Under the pieces are notes generated by a model. The model did not search any database. It saw nothing but the letters and a program-made list of their open reading frames with translations, and had not been told where the DNA came from. From assembly GCF_023898315.1 (NCBI RefSeq), contig NC_064614.1, forward strand, positions 377,579,348 through 377,643,347: a stretch of 64,000 bases of DNA, written 5' to 3'. This DNA comes from Schistocerca nitens (taxonomy: Eukaryota > Arthropoda > Insecta > Orthoptera > Acrididae). Shown here one piece after another: positions 11,823-23,489 of the stretch. Numbering within the stretch: the stretch's first letter is position 1; each line of letters starts with the position of its first letter. The translations under genes were made by a program, and so were the position numbers.

Positions 11823-11937
11823 AACTTTGACAATGCCAGCCACTCGTGCTGGCGAAACGACATAAAAAACATTAGATGAACGTCGGCCGAAGAACCCGAG
11901 ACAGAAGCCAATAGGCAGTTTGTTGTATCACAATTTA

Positions 11938-14409
11938 CTCATTTTCCAAAGTCTAACATAATCTATGGCCTGAGATACTTGTATAAGCAGTATAGCGACC
12001 CATTGAATTCTCGAGGACAAGTTGATAATGCTGAGTTAAAAGCAAGGTGGATTTTGACCAGTTACCTTTGGCCATAAGCCCAGCTTCATGTGATAACCAC
12101 GGAAACAGTGGATGCATGAATCGTTTCCTCGGATCAGAAACGCTTCGCATTAAGCCGCTTTGATGAACGTGGTGATGTACACTAAATGGGCATGTAATAC
12201 TGTTGTCCTATACACAAAATATTATATTGACCTAGAACAGCGTTGTAAGTACAGGTAACAATTAATTAACACTCTATAATTATTCCAGTGTTTTCGTGAA
12301 CTCTTTCTTCGACATATTCTAATAATTTTTAGGACCATTTGCGGTTTATCTAATTCAGTTTTCTGCAGCTGCGTGGCCAAAGGTTAGCTTTTGCAAGTGA
12401 AGCTTAGTGGTCCTCTTTTAAAGGTGTGACATTACGACTATGCAATTATCGTGAGTGCCTTCCTAATTGTTTATCTTTGTTTATTTATTCCATCTCTGTA
12501 TATAAATTTAGGATGAACAAGAATAGCTTAAAGTCACAAACAAGCCACAGTTTGTCACTGCTCACGAAAGGAATGAAGGAACCACCCCCGCTACTGTACA
12601 CCATACAAGCTCTGACTGGCTTGTTAATGGAGCTAAGTATTAATAACCGATTATACGTAAAGTAGTAGGTAAATCTGTGAATTTATGGTAAACTGTGTCA
12701 GCGAGAAAGTAATGTCTTCGATGAAGTCTGCATTGACAAGTTCGGTATACTTAACGTAGAATGAAATGTTATTTGGGTAAGAATCAAAAGATGTGCTATG
12801 TTGTTCAGCTCCCTGGGAGCAAGACAACTAAACTGTATAGTGTACAGTTTTGATCTGAAATATGTATGATCAGACTGTTTCAGATGTACTTAAAGCACAA
12901 AATTTTCTGAATGAATGGGGGGGATTTCTGATTACAGAATAATATTTTGGGTAGGTACTAAAAATCTGTTAAGTTTCTTCCCTGACAACGTCGGAGTGCA
13001 GACAAAATGGGTCAACAACCAGACAGAATGGCAGCAAGTGAAAAACACTGATGGAGTAGCTGCAAACACAGACTCGATTGCAACAGCCAGGACGGGCCGA
13101 ACGTTCGAGTAAGGGAACACAGCAGACTTACGTCAGAGTCCAAAAAGATGACATCCTAACGAAAACAGAGGAGTGGTGAAAACCGCTGATGAGACTGGAA
13201 AACTAGGCCATACTGAGTCATCGCCGGTCCGACATAATCTCACTGCTTCAAGCCAGTAGTAATAAATATTCAGGCTTCTGAGCCTTTGTCTGAATCTTTA
13301 CGTTGCATTAAACCAGCTACGAGGTCGAATCTGTGTTGAGCTGCAACCATTCGCCAATATTTCTTCCGCCGCTGAGACAGCGATTTGTATGGTCTAACAT
13401 ACTCGGTCATTGTGAGCTGCCGATCTCACAACCGCTGAAGACAAGAGCTGGATGTTATACCTATGGCTTGCTGAGCCAAAAGTGATGGTGCTTAGCGCAC
13501 TGACCAACAGTTGCAGTATTTGGGAGGTGTGCCAAACGCTAATGTCCCTGAATGGTACCTGTAAGCAGCCATCGACGTTCCCAGTCATACTTCGATGACG
13601 TGGCTGTGCTTAGGATCATCTCCACATCATGCGGAGATGCTGAGAGATTACCCAAGCACACCTCTTCAATGAGAATGAGAGTGCTCTGGTCATTCACAGT
13701 CTCCATCCTGGCCAGCCATGCTTGTCGTACGCGCTACACGGTTCGCCCATGAGGGCAGCCACCCGCTCGACATCGTGGTTACATAAGCCGGACGTGGAGG
13801 GAGAAGTCCATCGGAGTTTGCTGAGGCGGCCCCAGCAAGTTCAGAGGCTGTGAGCTGCACAGGCGGGCGCCCTTGGCGCCAACCTAGAGGAGAATTTACT
13901 ATTGTAAACGTAAATTAAATAAATACTTGTTCCCCAGATGTTGTGCCATTAGCACCCTGCGAGTTGAATGGCCTTTTTCACACCTCTTTACACTTCGTCA
14001 TCCTGACAACAGTCGAGGTCTCAACCGGTCACCTACAGCTTCATAATTCACTTTGCAACAGATAAACAAAGTAAACGATAACACAACATAACAGTAACTA
14101 AATAATGGCTACTGAATTTGCTGTAGGGCCTACGCAGTATTATTATTATTATTATTTCCATTAGTGGGAGTAGAAAGACACAAAGCAGCCTGACGTACTC
14201 CAATTCCTGTCCAGTATGGCGTTACCAATCAAGTTAGTATAGTCGACGAATTTTAACCTGATTGATTGTAAATGAGAGTGTAGGTTTTGGGTGACGCAAG
14301 TGTCGCAAGGGAGAGGAGTGGTACATAGGAATTATGTTTTACAGCAAGTTTATCCTCAAAGTGAGTAGTCAAATTTCCTTTCTGAGAAGTTGTTGGTAGT
14401 ATTCAATTT
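11938..14409. other. Unassigned stretch, possible LTR-like part
   Basis: I recognise no gene. The part from about 13130 to 14080 is less AT-rich than its flanks and contains a polyadenylation-like aataaata (about 13918) some 50 bases before a cttgttcccc run. This would fit a decayed solo LTR, but I could not place its ends. A short tta repeat lies at about 14142-14157. Open frames here are short and unrecognised. Confidence 0.25.
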
Positions 14410-14422
14410 GCACCGGATATTG

Positions 14423-14531
14423 TTTCAAATGGCTCTGAGCACTATGGGACTTAACATCTATGGTCATCAGTCCCCTAGAACTTAGAACTACTTAAACCTA
14501 ACTAACCTAAGGACATCACACAAAAACCAGT
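14423..14531 (-). mobile_element. 5'-truncated tRNA-derived SINE
   Basis: Only the 3' body of the common SINE is present (ggctctgagcactatggga through ctaaggacatcacac, in reverse orientation); the tRNA-like head is missing. A 13-bp flanking duplication with one mismatch, gcaccggatattg (14410-14422) and gcaccggagattg (14532-14544), indicates insertion as a 5'-truncated copy, as expected from LINE-driven retroposition. Confidence 0.85.
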
Positions 14532-14544
14532 GCACCGGAGATTG

Positions 14545-16169
14545 CTCCAGCATTCTATAAAAAGGTTGTTAGAAATAACTAGAACCAGTTGTCTCATTGG
14601 CTCATTAGTTTACGACTTAATGAAACAGTTACAAACTAAATATCATTTATCTTTCGTCATTTTAAAAGTAAATAGTTCAAGGAAAATTATTTTCATTCTA
14701 AACTTTAGATAGACGCTGAAGTTGATTATTGTGGTGGAGGGAAGCGTTATTGACTAATACCCGATTACGCTCATTGTTAATGGTCCCAAAAAGATGGGAA
14801 TCAGTGCTATAAGCTATCTGAATTCTTGACTGAGTTCAATAATAGAAATCGTGTCGAAGGGAAATAGTCATTGTGGAAGGCGGGTATCAACTCGAAAATC
14901 GTCATCAATCCAAATTTACAACCATTAGTAAAACAACACAGCCGTAAGTCATAGTAAACGTTAAAATCTCGACAAACGAAAAATTGCACAAAATTAGTGT
15001 CAATTTCACATCAGCATACGAGATTTCTTGGCGTGTGGATTCCATTATTCACGAGTTTACATGCTGATACGCCTTCACAATACCCTATCTGCACATCTGC
15101 GTCACTGCAGTTGTTATTTTAAGTATCACCAACATGTCAACATTTCAGAAATGCGTATTTTTGAAGTTGCAGTGCGTTCTTACTTGCAGTTTGCGAAATT
15201 ATGGTGGAATATATTCAGAATTACAGAATGCAAGTTTTTGGTAATTTCTGTTGTATATGGTATCACAATTAATTAATTTTTGCATGTTGCACTGTTATAT
15301 GAACATACACAATCTTCAAATAACAACACAGATTTAATTATTATTTCAGCAGTATAAATGAAGTCAATATCCGTCATGTTCTATAAAAAGACTTAGTCCG
15401 TAAACATATGTTTTTTCATTAATATTATACAGAAAGATACTATCTTTTACTCCTGTCAGTGGCTGAAATTAAACATACACGAGGACGTACACTAATACTG
15501 AACATAAACGCCTTATTTAACTACCATTTGGTTCTCACGATATACCTGTAGATTCTGTCCTAATATTGATACGCAAGAACTTTTTATATGTTCGTAACGT
15601 GCAGAAACGGTACATTATAAGTATGAATAAATATCAGAATATATTCTTCCGTAATATTCTCTATTTGTTCCACCACAGTTTCAGACTTGGATTAAGAAAG
15701 CACTATAGCTTCCACAACCCCACATTTCTGGCGAACTGATATCGTGAAATTCCCTACATGATTGGAGGACGAGGATGAGGATGTGACCTCGAAACGTAAA
15801 CTGGCGAATTAAAGGCACTATTAACAACAGTGGACGGATTGTTCTACTAACTAATCCATTCAATTGTCTGGCTCGGTTTGGCTGAAAATAGTCACTGCAA
15901 CTACCACGAAAATCCCTTAATGGTTTGGGAAAACAGCATTTTACTCAAAATCGTAGTCTCATTTTGGCTGGTGTGTTCCCATGCTTCCGTGTGTGTATGT
16001 GTGTGTGTGGGGGGGGGGGGGTTGGGTTGGGTGTGGGGGGGGGGGTTTGTGTGCGGAGGTGTAACAGTTTTAAACACTATCATTTCAACATCGTAACCTT
16101 CATCCCAGACTGTCACGCGTGTAATGCTTCTGAGTGGCATAGCGCCTCCACCCTTCCTTATTTTTACAT
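14545..16169. other. AT-rich stretch, nothing recognised
   Basis: I see no gene or element. A low-complexity GT/G run lies at about 15990-16052 (tgtgtgtatgtg, then two poly-G blocks). Open frames crossing it are composition artefacts. Confidence 0.4.
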
Positions 16170-16690
16170 ATGACCACTGTAACTCGCCCGCGTCGGCCTT
16201 ACGCACCAGTACGTCAGACAAATGGAGGCGCCCCTCCGAGCATTTCCGTCGACCCGAACCAGGTACGGGAAAACCTCGGAATGGATGTTCCGCTCCGTCC
16301 CGGCGGCGAGGCGAGGTCCTCGCTTTATTTCCCCGGCCTGTGCTCCGATTTCCTCTTTCCGTTTTTCCCTTTCGCTTTCCCTTTCCCTCTCGCGGCGAGA
16401 TGAGTCAATCTGCGGCAGGAGGCCCGGCCTGGCCTCCACCATTTCCGGCCAGCCGCCGCCGCCGCCGCCACGTCCGTTCTTGCCGCTCCATCAGGCGCGC
16501 CCGCGACAAAACAATCCATTAGCGGACACACCGCCGTTAATTGCTTTATCCGCGGGCCGCGCTGCGCGCTCCCACGCTCCCAGCTGAGCGCCGCTCATGT
16601 TCCCACAAGAAAGATGTAAACGTCCCGCGGCGAAAACAGGCGGCCATTGTTGTGCCACGTCCTGTGTCTCTTCACCACACGTGAGTGAAC
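16170..16690. promoter_or_regulatory. CpG-rich block, candidate enhancer or promoter
   Basis: About 520 bases are strikingly GC- and CpG-rich compared with AT-rich flanks (ggcggcgaggcgagg, cgcgggccgcgctgcgcgct). Motif-like sites lie close together at the right end: ttaattg (homeodomain-like, about 16536-16542), gtaaacg (forkhead-like, about 16616) and ccattgttg (SOX-like, about 16644), then cacacgtgagt. Open frames here are Arg/Pro-rich in all frames, as expected from composition, and I do not call a protein. The function is inferred from composition only. Confidence 0.45.
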
Positions 16691-16991
16691 ACTAAAACTA
16701 ATAGTGTACGGTCAACATACACTGCAAGGCATAATAAAAGGCACTCCACGAAGAAGGAATTATCCGAGTGGTATCGGTATATGTAGATGTAATGTACGTG
16801 TACAGACAATCAGCTTATTACAATGTAAGAAAACTGGGTGATTTCTTCAAGTCAAAGAACTTTACGAATTGAGCAAGCCAGTAATGCGGTGGTCCACCTC
16901 TGGCCTTTATTAGGACTCTTGATGTTTTTAAAACATTGGGAATCCGGTACATCCATATTTAAAAAGTATCATTATCGGCCCGCTATGTATC

Positions 16992-17189
16992 AAAAATGGT
17001 TCAAATGGCTCTGAGCACTATGGGACTTAACAGCTTTGGTCATCAGTCCCCTAGAACTTAGAACTACTTAAACCTAACCAACCTAAGGACATCACACACA
17101 TCCATGCCCGAGGCAGGATTAGAACCTGCGACCGTAGCGGTCACGCGGTTCCAGACTGAAGCGCCTAGAAACGCACGGCCACACAGGCC
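16992..17189 (-). mobile_element. Full-length tRNA-derived SINE
   Basis: A complete copy in reverse orientation: 3' body (ggctctgagcactatggga) at left, tRNA-like head with a B-box complement (ggattagaacc) and an A-box complement at right. It is flanked by a perfect 15-bp TSD, ggcccgctatgtatc (16977-16991 and 17190-17204), although the first bases may belong to the SINE head. Confidence 0.92.
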
Positions 17190-17204
17190 GGCCCGCTATG
17201 TATC

Positions 17205-18039
17205 GAACGTAAGTATCGATAGATTGACGGAATACTATCGTCGTACCGGCATATGAAAATATGGGCTCTACATTGTAAATATACTACCGGTTTTAGAGTT
17301 GTATAGTTAAGTATTGATTTTATTATTAGATATACTGTACAGCGTGCTTATCCCGCTTAGAGCAAGAATTGAAAGGGAAACGATACACGTTCACGCTTGG
17401 CAATAACCACTTTGCTAACAACGGTAATTGCATTTAATTGGCTCAATAAAAAGTGTCAGACCGGACCGTCGTTCGGTCTCGTCACATATCGGACTTGTTT
17501 GCAACACTTCATGTCGACTTCCCTGCTTTTTTCTCATTTCTGCAAACACCGGCGAGTTTGCAGCTGTAGTGTCAAACCATTTGGTGAAGTTAAACGCTTC
17601 AGTTTCTATTGGCAGCGCCGAGCACTGATTACGTCAGCGTTTCCCCTCACACGTGTCCACCCACAGTAAAGACCGGTCTTGTCGTATAGGTATTTGTTCA
17701 TCATTTTCAGCAAATTTTGTGGAGAAATAGCACACTAGTAAAAATTATTTTTTAACGTAACTAGTGTGCTATTTCTTCACATCTGAAATCTTGCTACCCC
17801 ATTCACACCGCCACTCCCAAGTGCAATCGAACTTCTTCTTTGTGCCACCTATACTTGCTTCAGACAGTCAAAGAGAAAGACTATAACCGATGAAAGCTCA
17901 AAAAGTAGTAAGACTCCTTCACACAGTGAAAGCCAAGTTATATTTTCAAAAGAACAGTTTCAAATATTTACCGAAAATTCCGAAAAAATTATATGAAATA
18001 AAAATATTGGTTCTCGATATGACGATTTCGACATCGATA
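17205..18039. other. Unassigned stretch with an inverted repeat
   Basis: No gene is recognised. The stretch holds the inverted repeat at 17719-17780 described separately. Short open frames have no familiar motifs. Confidence 0.35.
17719..17780. repeat. Near-perfect 21-bp inverted repeat
   Basis: The left arm gtggagaaatagcacactagt (17719-17739) pairs with the right arm (17760-17780) at 20 of 21 positions around a ~20-nt AT-rich loop. Similarity weakens outside the arms. It could be a hairpin structure or the remnant of a small terminal-inverted-repeat element. Confidence 0.7.
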
Positions 18040-18041
18040 TA

Positions 18042-18324
18042 CAGGGTGAGTCACCTAACTTTACCGCTGGATGTATTTCGTAAACCACATCAAATACTGA
18101 CGAATCGATTCCACAAACTGAACGTGAGGAGAGGGGCTAGTGTAATTGGTTAATACAAACCATAAAAAAATGTACGGAAGTTTGTTTTTTAACACAAACC
18201 TACGTTTTTTTAAATGGACCCTGTTAGTTTTGTTAGCACATCTGAACATATAAACAAATACGTAATCAGTGCCGTTTGTTGCATTGTAAAATGTTAATTA
18301 CATCCGGAGATATTGTAACCTAAA
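18042..18324. repeat. Left long terminal inverted repeat of DD41D element
   Basis: It matches the reverse complement of 19904-20187 with scattered mismatches, including the inner end taacctaaa / tttaggtta. Confidence 0.88.
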
Positions 18325-18581
18325 GTTGACGCTCGAGTACCATTCCTCCGCTGTTCGATCGTGTGTATTGGAGAGCACCGAATCACGTAGGGATCCAAAG
18401 GGGACGGTGATGGATCTTAGGTACAGAAGAGACTGGAACAGCACATTACGTCCACATGCTAACACCTTTTTATTGGTCTTTTTCACTGGCGCACATGTAC
18501 ATTACCATGAGGGGTGAGGTACACGTACACACGTGGTTTCCGTTTTCAATTACGGAGTGGAATAGAGTGTGTCCCGACATC

Positions 18582-19631
18582 TCAGGCCAATAGATGTTCA
18601 ATGTGGTGGCCATCATTTGCTGCAGAGAATTGCAATCTCTGGCGTAATGAATGTCGTACACGCCGCAGTACATCTGGAGTAATGTCGCCGCAGGCTGCCA
18701 CAATACGTTGTTTCATATCCTCTAGTGTTGTAGGCACATCACGGTACACATTCTCCTTTAACGTACCACACAGAAAGAAGTCCAGAGGTGTAAGATCAGG
18801 AGAACGGGCTGGCCAATTTATGCGTCCTCCACGTCCTATGAAACGCCCGTCGAACATCCTGTCAAGGGTCAGCCTAGTGTTAATTGCGGAATGTGCAGGT
18901 GCACCATCATGCTGATACCACATACGTCGACGCGTTTCCAGTGGGACATTTTCGAGCAAAGTTGGCAGATCATTCTGTAGAAACGCGATGTATGTTGCAG
19001 CTGTTTGGACCCCTGCAATGAAGTGAGGATCAATGAGGTGGTCGCCAATGATTCCGCACCATACATTTACAGTCCACGGTCGCTGTCGCTCTACCTGTCT
19101 GAGCCAGCGAGGATTGTCCACGGACGAGTAATGCATGTTTCGTAGATTCACTGCCCCGTGGTTTGTGAATCTCGCTTCATCGGTAAACAGGTAGAACTGC
19201 AATGCATTCTCTGTTAATGCCCATTGACAGAATTGCACTCGATGATTAAAGTCATCACCATGTAATTGTTGATGTAGCGACACATGAAACGGGTTAATGC
19301 GGTGACGATGCAGTATGCGCATGACACTACTTTTACTCAGTCCACCGGCTCTCGCAATGTCCCGTGTACTCATGTGTGGGTTCATGGCAACAGCAGCTAA
19401 CACACCAACTGCACCCGCTTCTCCTGTGACGGGCCTGTTACGGACCCGTTTGCGTGCTACGACCATACCTGTTGCATACAGTTGGCAGTAGATGTTTTAC
19501 AATGTGCGGCACGTTGGATGCTCTCTGTCCGGGTACCGTTCTGCATACACCCTGCAGGCTTCAGCTGCATTTCGTCGACACTCGCCATAGATGAGTATCA
19601 TCTCCGCCTTTTCAAAGTTCGAATACACCAT
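18582..19631 (-). pseudogene. DD41D mariner-like transposase, one nonsense codon
   Basis: The frame starts at ATG 19631-19629 and spans 349 residues, the usual size for this superfamily. A TAA at codon 45 (19499-19497) is the only break; an internal Met at 19466 leaves a 294-residue open frame. The N-terminal part has paired helix-turn-helix-like regions, including STRDIARAGGLSKSSVMRIL. Catalytic residues, counted from 19466, are D96 (FTDEARF), D187 (YQHDGAPAH) and D229 (SPDLTPLDFFL), so 41 residues separate the second and third Asp. That spacing is described for rosa-like mariners. The enzyme would cut and paste the element at TA sites. Confidence 0.92.
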
Positions 19632-19903
19632 GGTCACAGTTCCTACAACACTACACTATCACAGACGTCTGGTAACACGTTGTACTACAGTTGGTCTGCT
19701 TGCGGAGACGAATGCAGAATAACAATAGCAGCAAGCGCTACATGCGGACACAGCGACAGCTAGACCAAACCACAACAGTGCACTACAGCCACACTCGTAA
19801 ACACGGTCGTCATCGTAAACATGTCCCTGCAGATGCTGCTCGCCGACCGTGGCCCGTGTTTGTTGGAACACGCAACTGAACGTCGGAGGATTCATGCGTC
19901 AGG

Positions 19904-20187
19904 TTTAGGTTACAATATCTCTGGATGTAATTAATATTTTACAATGCAACAAACGGCACTGATTACGTATTTGTTTATATGTTCAGATGTGCTAGCAAAA
20001 CTAATGTGGTTCCATTTAAAAAAACGTAGGTTTGAGTTAAAAAATATACTTCCGTGCATTTTTGTATCGTTTATATTAAACAATTATACTAGCCCCTCTC
20101 CTCACGTTCGGTCTGTGGAATCGGTTCGTCAGTATTTGATGTGGTTTACGAAATATATCCAGTGGTAAAGTTAGGTGACTCACCCTG
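19904..20187. repeat. Right long terminal inverted repeat of DD41D element
   Basis: This is the inverted partner of 18042-18324. It begins with tttaggttacaatatct and ends in ggtgactcaccctg next to the TA duplication. Confidence 0.88.
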
Positions 20188-20289
20188 TATATGTGTATGT
20201 GGTATCGCCGATTTATGTCGATATATCTCTGGTAAAATATTGAGTTATCGATATTTTATCAACAGCCCTAGTCATTGTACAACCATTTA

Positions 20290-21110
20290 CTTGTCTTGGC
20301 ATTAATTGATAAGAGTTCTTAGATGTCCTCCAGAGAGATATCACTCTAAATCACGTCCAAATAGCGCGTTGGATCGTCGAGATTCCCAGCTCGTTGGAGG
20401 GTCCCGCCCTTAATGCTCCAAGCATGCTCGATTGGAGGAGAGATCCGGTGACCTTGTTGGTCAAGGTGGGGTATTGCAAGCACGAAGATAAGCAGTAGAA
20501 TCTCGCCGTGTGCGGAAGGGCAACTGAAATGTATGCCCAGGACGGCATGCCATGAAAATCAACACAATGTGACGTAGAATATCGTACTGTAAGGGTGCTG
20601 CGGATGACAACCAAAGGTGTAATGCTATGAAATGAAATGGCACTGCAGACATCACCCCTTGTTGTCGGGTCTTATTGCGGGCGACAGTCAGTTGGCATCG
20701 CATTGCTGACAGGGACGTGTATAGACACATCTTCGGTAGTCATCGGGGTTCAGTTCGAAGAGAGACTCATCAGTGTACACAATTATACTCCAGTCAGTTA
20801 GATTTAAGGCCTAATGTGGCCGACATCATCGCAGAGGCCTTGTTCGTATAGAGGGATCGACGGTAGCAGCCTATTAATGATCCTTGGGCCACTGAATCAC
20901 TAGTTGCACATCGGTTCGATGATAAAGATGAATCCGGAGCGCTGAGTGCCTCTTTGAAGATTGCTTGGTCCTCTCTTTCCGTCGTCTCTCAAGGTTAGCC
21001 ACATACTTCTTGACAATGTGTTCGGCCTTGATTCATCAATCCCTGCCAACACGTCCAACAGTGGCATCTCACCTATTCAAATGTCGAATAGTAGAATCGT
21101 CTTGTTTGAG
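20290..21110 (-). mobile_element. Decayed Tc1-like element
   Basis: The composition and phrases such as gctcgattggaggagagatccggtgacc and tgaaatgaaatggcac resemble the antisense of a Tc1-like transposase gene common in orthopteran DNA, but frames are broken throughout and I could not place TIRs. It ends next to the following Tc1-like element. The identification rests on remembered sequence and is tentative. Confidence 0.45.
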
Positions 21111-21466
21111 CCCAGCTACACTGCCATAAAAAAATCACAACATCAAAAAATAATTAATGTACAGTGACGAAATTTCAGGAATACATTTGCTAGACAACAT
21201 GTTTAAGTAATTAACATTGCAAGGTAACAGATGACTAAGCATGAGATAACCCTTTGCAAATGTGAAATGTTGGTATATTAATGCTGGTATGTAACCGCGA
21301 GAATGTTCAATGCAAGCACACAAACGGCATGCATTGTGTTGCACAAGTGACGGATATCAGTTTCTGCGATGGAGTTCCGTTCCTGGCACTCTTGTTGGTC
21401 AATACAGGCGCGGTTAATGCCGTTTATGGATGACGCTGAAATTGTCGGCAGATTATGTCCCATATG

Positions 21467-22632
21467 TGAACGATATTGGAACACGTAAGGCAATACTTAC
21501 CCTACGACTTATCTTAGAAGCTAGATTAACGAAAGGCAAACCTACGTTTCTAGCATTTGTAGACTTAGAGAAAGCTTTTCACAATGTTGACTAGAATACT
21601 CTCTTTCAAATTCTGAAGGTGGCAGGGGTAAAATACAGGGAGCGAAGGGCTATTTTCAATTTGTATAGGAACCAGATAGCAGTTATAAGTGTCGAGGGGC
21701 ATGAAAGGGAAGCAGTGGTTGGCAAGGGAGTGAGACAGGGTTGTAGCCTCTCCCCGATTTTATTCAATCTGTATATTGAGCAAGCAGTAAAGGAAACAAA
21801 ATTCGGAGTAGGTATTAAAATCCGTGGAGAAGAAATAAAAACTTTGAGGTTCGCCGATGACATTGTAATTCTGACAGCAAAGGACTTGGAAGAGCAGTTG
21901 AACGGAATGGATAGTTTCTTGAAATGAGGATATAAGATGAACATCAACAAAAGCAAAACGAGGATAATGGAACGTAGTCGAATTAATTCGAGTCATGCTG
22001 AGGGAATTAGATTAGGAAATGAGACACTTAAAGTAGTAAAGGAGTTTTGCTATTTGGGGAACAAAATAACTGATGATGGTCGAAGTAGAGAGGATATAAA
22101 ATGTAGACTGGCAATGGCAAGGGAATCGTTTCTGAAGAAGAGAAATTTGTTAACATCGAGTATAGATTTAAGTGTCAGGAAGTCGTTTCTGAAAGTATTT
22201 GTATGGAGTGTAGCCATGTATGGAAGTGAAACATGGGCGATAACTAGTTTGGACAAGAAGGCAATAGAAGCTTTCGAAATGTGGTGCTAGAGAAGAATGC
22301 TGAAGATTAGATGGGTAGATCACATTACTAATGAGGAGGTATTGAATAGGATTGGGGAGAAGAGAAGTTTGTGGCACAACTTGACTAGAAGAAGGGATCA
22401 GTTGGTAGGACATGTTCTGAGGCATCAAGGGATCACCAATTTAGTACTGGAGGGCAGCGTGGAGGGTAAAAATCGTAGAGGGAGACCAAGAGATGAATAC
22501 ACTAAGCAGATTCAGAAGGATGTAAGTTGCAGTAGGTACTGGGAGATGAAGAAGCTTGCACAGGATACAGTACCATGGAGAGCTGCATCAAACCAGTCTG
22601 AGGACTGAAGACCACAACAACAACAACAACAT
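21467..22632 (+). mobile_element. 5'-truncated RTE-type LINE
   Basis: The copy begins inside the RT domain and ends in a caacaa repeat tail (about 22612-22632) after the conserved C-terminal WRAASNQSED. It sits inside the Tc1-like element. A short atgtg at both junctions (about 21462-21466 and after the tail) may be the TSD. The RT sequence type is the one often annotated as craniofacial-development-protein-2-like in insects; assignment to RTE is from memory. Confidence 0.8.
21472..22608 (+). pseudogene. LINE RT C-terminal part with three nonsense codons
   Basis: A single frame holds throughout, broken by TAG at 21592-21594, TGA at 21925-21927 and TAG at 22288-22290, and ends at 22608. Motif A reads FVDLEKAFHNVD with the first Asp intact and the second replaced by His. 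Then come RQGCSLSPILFNLY and RFADDIVIL (motif C, intact Asp pair near 21853). The thumb and C-terminal region, from FCYLGNKITDDGRSREDIKCRLA to VGHVLRHQGI, is complete. No frameshift occurs, which suggests fairly recent insertion. Confidence 0.88.
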
Positions 22633-23489
22633 GTGATCGATTGGAGACAGATCTGATGATAGAGCAGGCCAAGGAAACATGTCGGCACTCTGTACATCAT
22701 GTTGTTACAACAGGGGTACGTGGGTGAGCGTTATTCTATTGGAAAGCATTCTCTGGAACCCTATTCATGAATGCAGCATAACAGGTCGAATCAGCAGACT
22801 GACTTACAAATTTGCGGTCAGAGTGCGTGGGTTAAGAACGAGAGTGCTCCTGCTGCCGTACGAAATCGCACCCCAAACCATAGGTGGGGCACAGTGTGTC
22901 TATCACGCAGACAGATTGCTTCAGACCCTCAGCTGGTCTCCATTTAACCACAGGCCATCACTGGCACCAAGGCAGAAACAGCTTCCATCAGAGAAAGCAA
23001 CAGACCTCCATTCTGCTCTCCAATGAGCCCTCGCTCGACACCACTGAAGTCGCAAATGACGTTGGTTTGGGTCGCTGAATGCACGCTACAGGCGTCTGGC
23101 TCGGAGCTGTCCTCCAAGTAACCGATCTCTAACAGTTCGTTGTACCACTGTGGTACCAGTTACTGCTCAAACTACTGCTGGAGATGCAGTACGCTGCGCC
23201 ACAGCCATACGTCAAACACGATGGTCTCCCCTCTCGACAGTGCCACGTGGTAGTAAGGAGCCTAGTCGTCTCGAGACCGTAAATTCTCGGGACCACCACT
23301 GCCAGTCATATACAGTGGCTACATTCCTGCCAAGTTCTTCTGCTGTATCGCAGAAGAGACACCCATCTTCCCATAGCCCTTGTTCACGACTTCGTTCAAA
23401 CTCTGTAGTGTGTTGATAATGGCGTCTTTGTCGACTTAGAGGTATTCTTTATTAACAATAACTCACCACGTCGAGTCTCAAAGGTAAAT

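Larger units (their letters stand above)
8903..11924 (+). mobile_element. Complete Penelope-like element with 13-bp TSD
   Basis: This 3,022-bp element is flanked by a perfect 13-bp duplication, gtatcacaattta (8890-8902 and 11925-11937). It encodes an RT joined to a GIY-YIG endonuclease, the combination that defines endonuclease-bearing Penelope-like elements (PLEs). The left end (8903-9417) holds an inverted copy of the element's own 3' end followed by a direct copy of the last ~100 bp, which is the pseudo-LTR arrangement known from PLEs. The coding region has three frameshifts and one nonsense codon, so it is inactive, but the ends and the TSD are unusually clear. Confidence 0.92.
18042..20187 (-). 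mobile_element. Mariner-like DD41D element with ~283-bp TIRs
   Basis: This 2,146-bp DNA transposon is bounded by TA dinucleotides (18040-18041 and 20188-20189), the TSD of the Tc1/mariner superfamily. Both ends start cagggtgagtcacctaactt. The terminal inverted repeats run about 283 bp (18042-18324 and 19904-20187), far longer than the ~30 bp of classic mariners. The transposase on the minus strand fills most of the interior. Confidence 0.92.

Noticed and set aside
11860-11920. Hammerhead-ribozyme-like motif in the PLE end (gatgaacgtcggccgaag)
   Set aside because: PLEs are known to carry hammerheads, but the conserved CUGAUGA and GAAA boxes are both altered here and I could not draw stems II and III.
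13130-14080. Solo LTR
   Set aside because: Composition and a polyadenylation-like signal fit, but I could find neither TG/CA ends nor a TSD, so it is only mentioned.
16222-16587. Open frames in the CpG-rich block as a protein
   Set aside because: Several overlapping frames are open on both strands because of GC composition; the translations are low-complexity Arg/Pro/Ser and show no domain.
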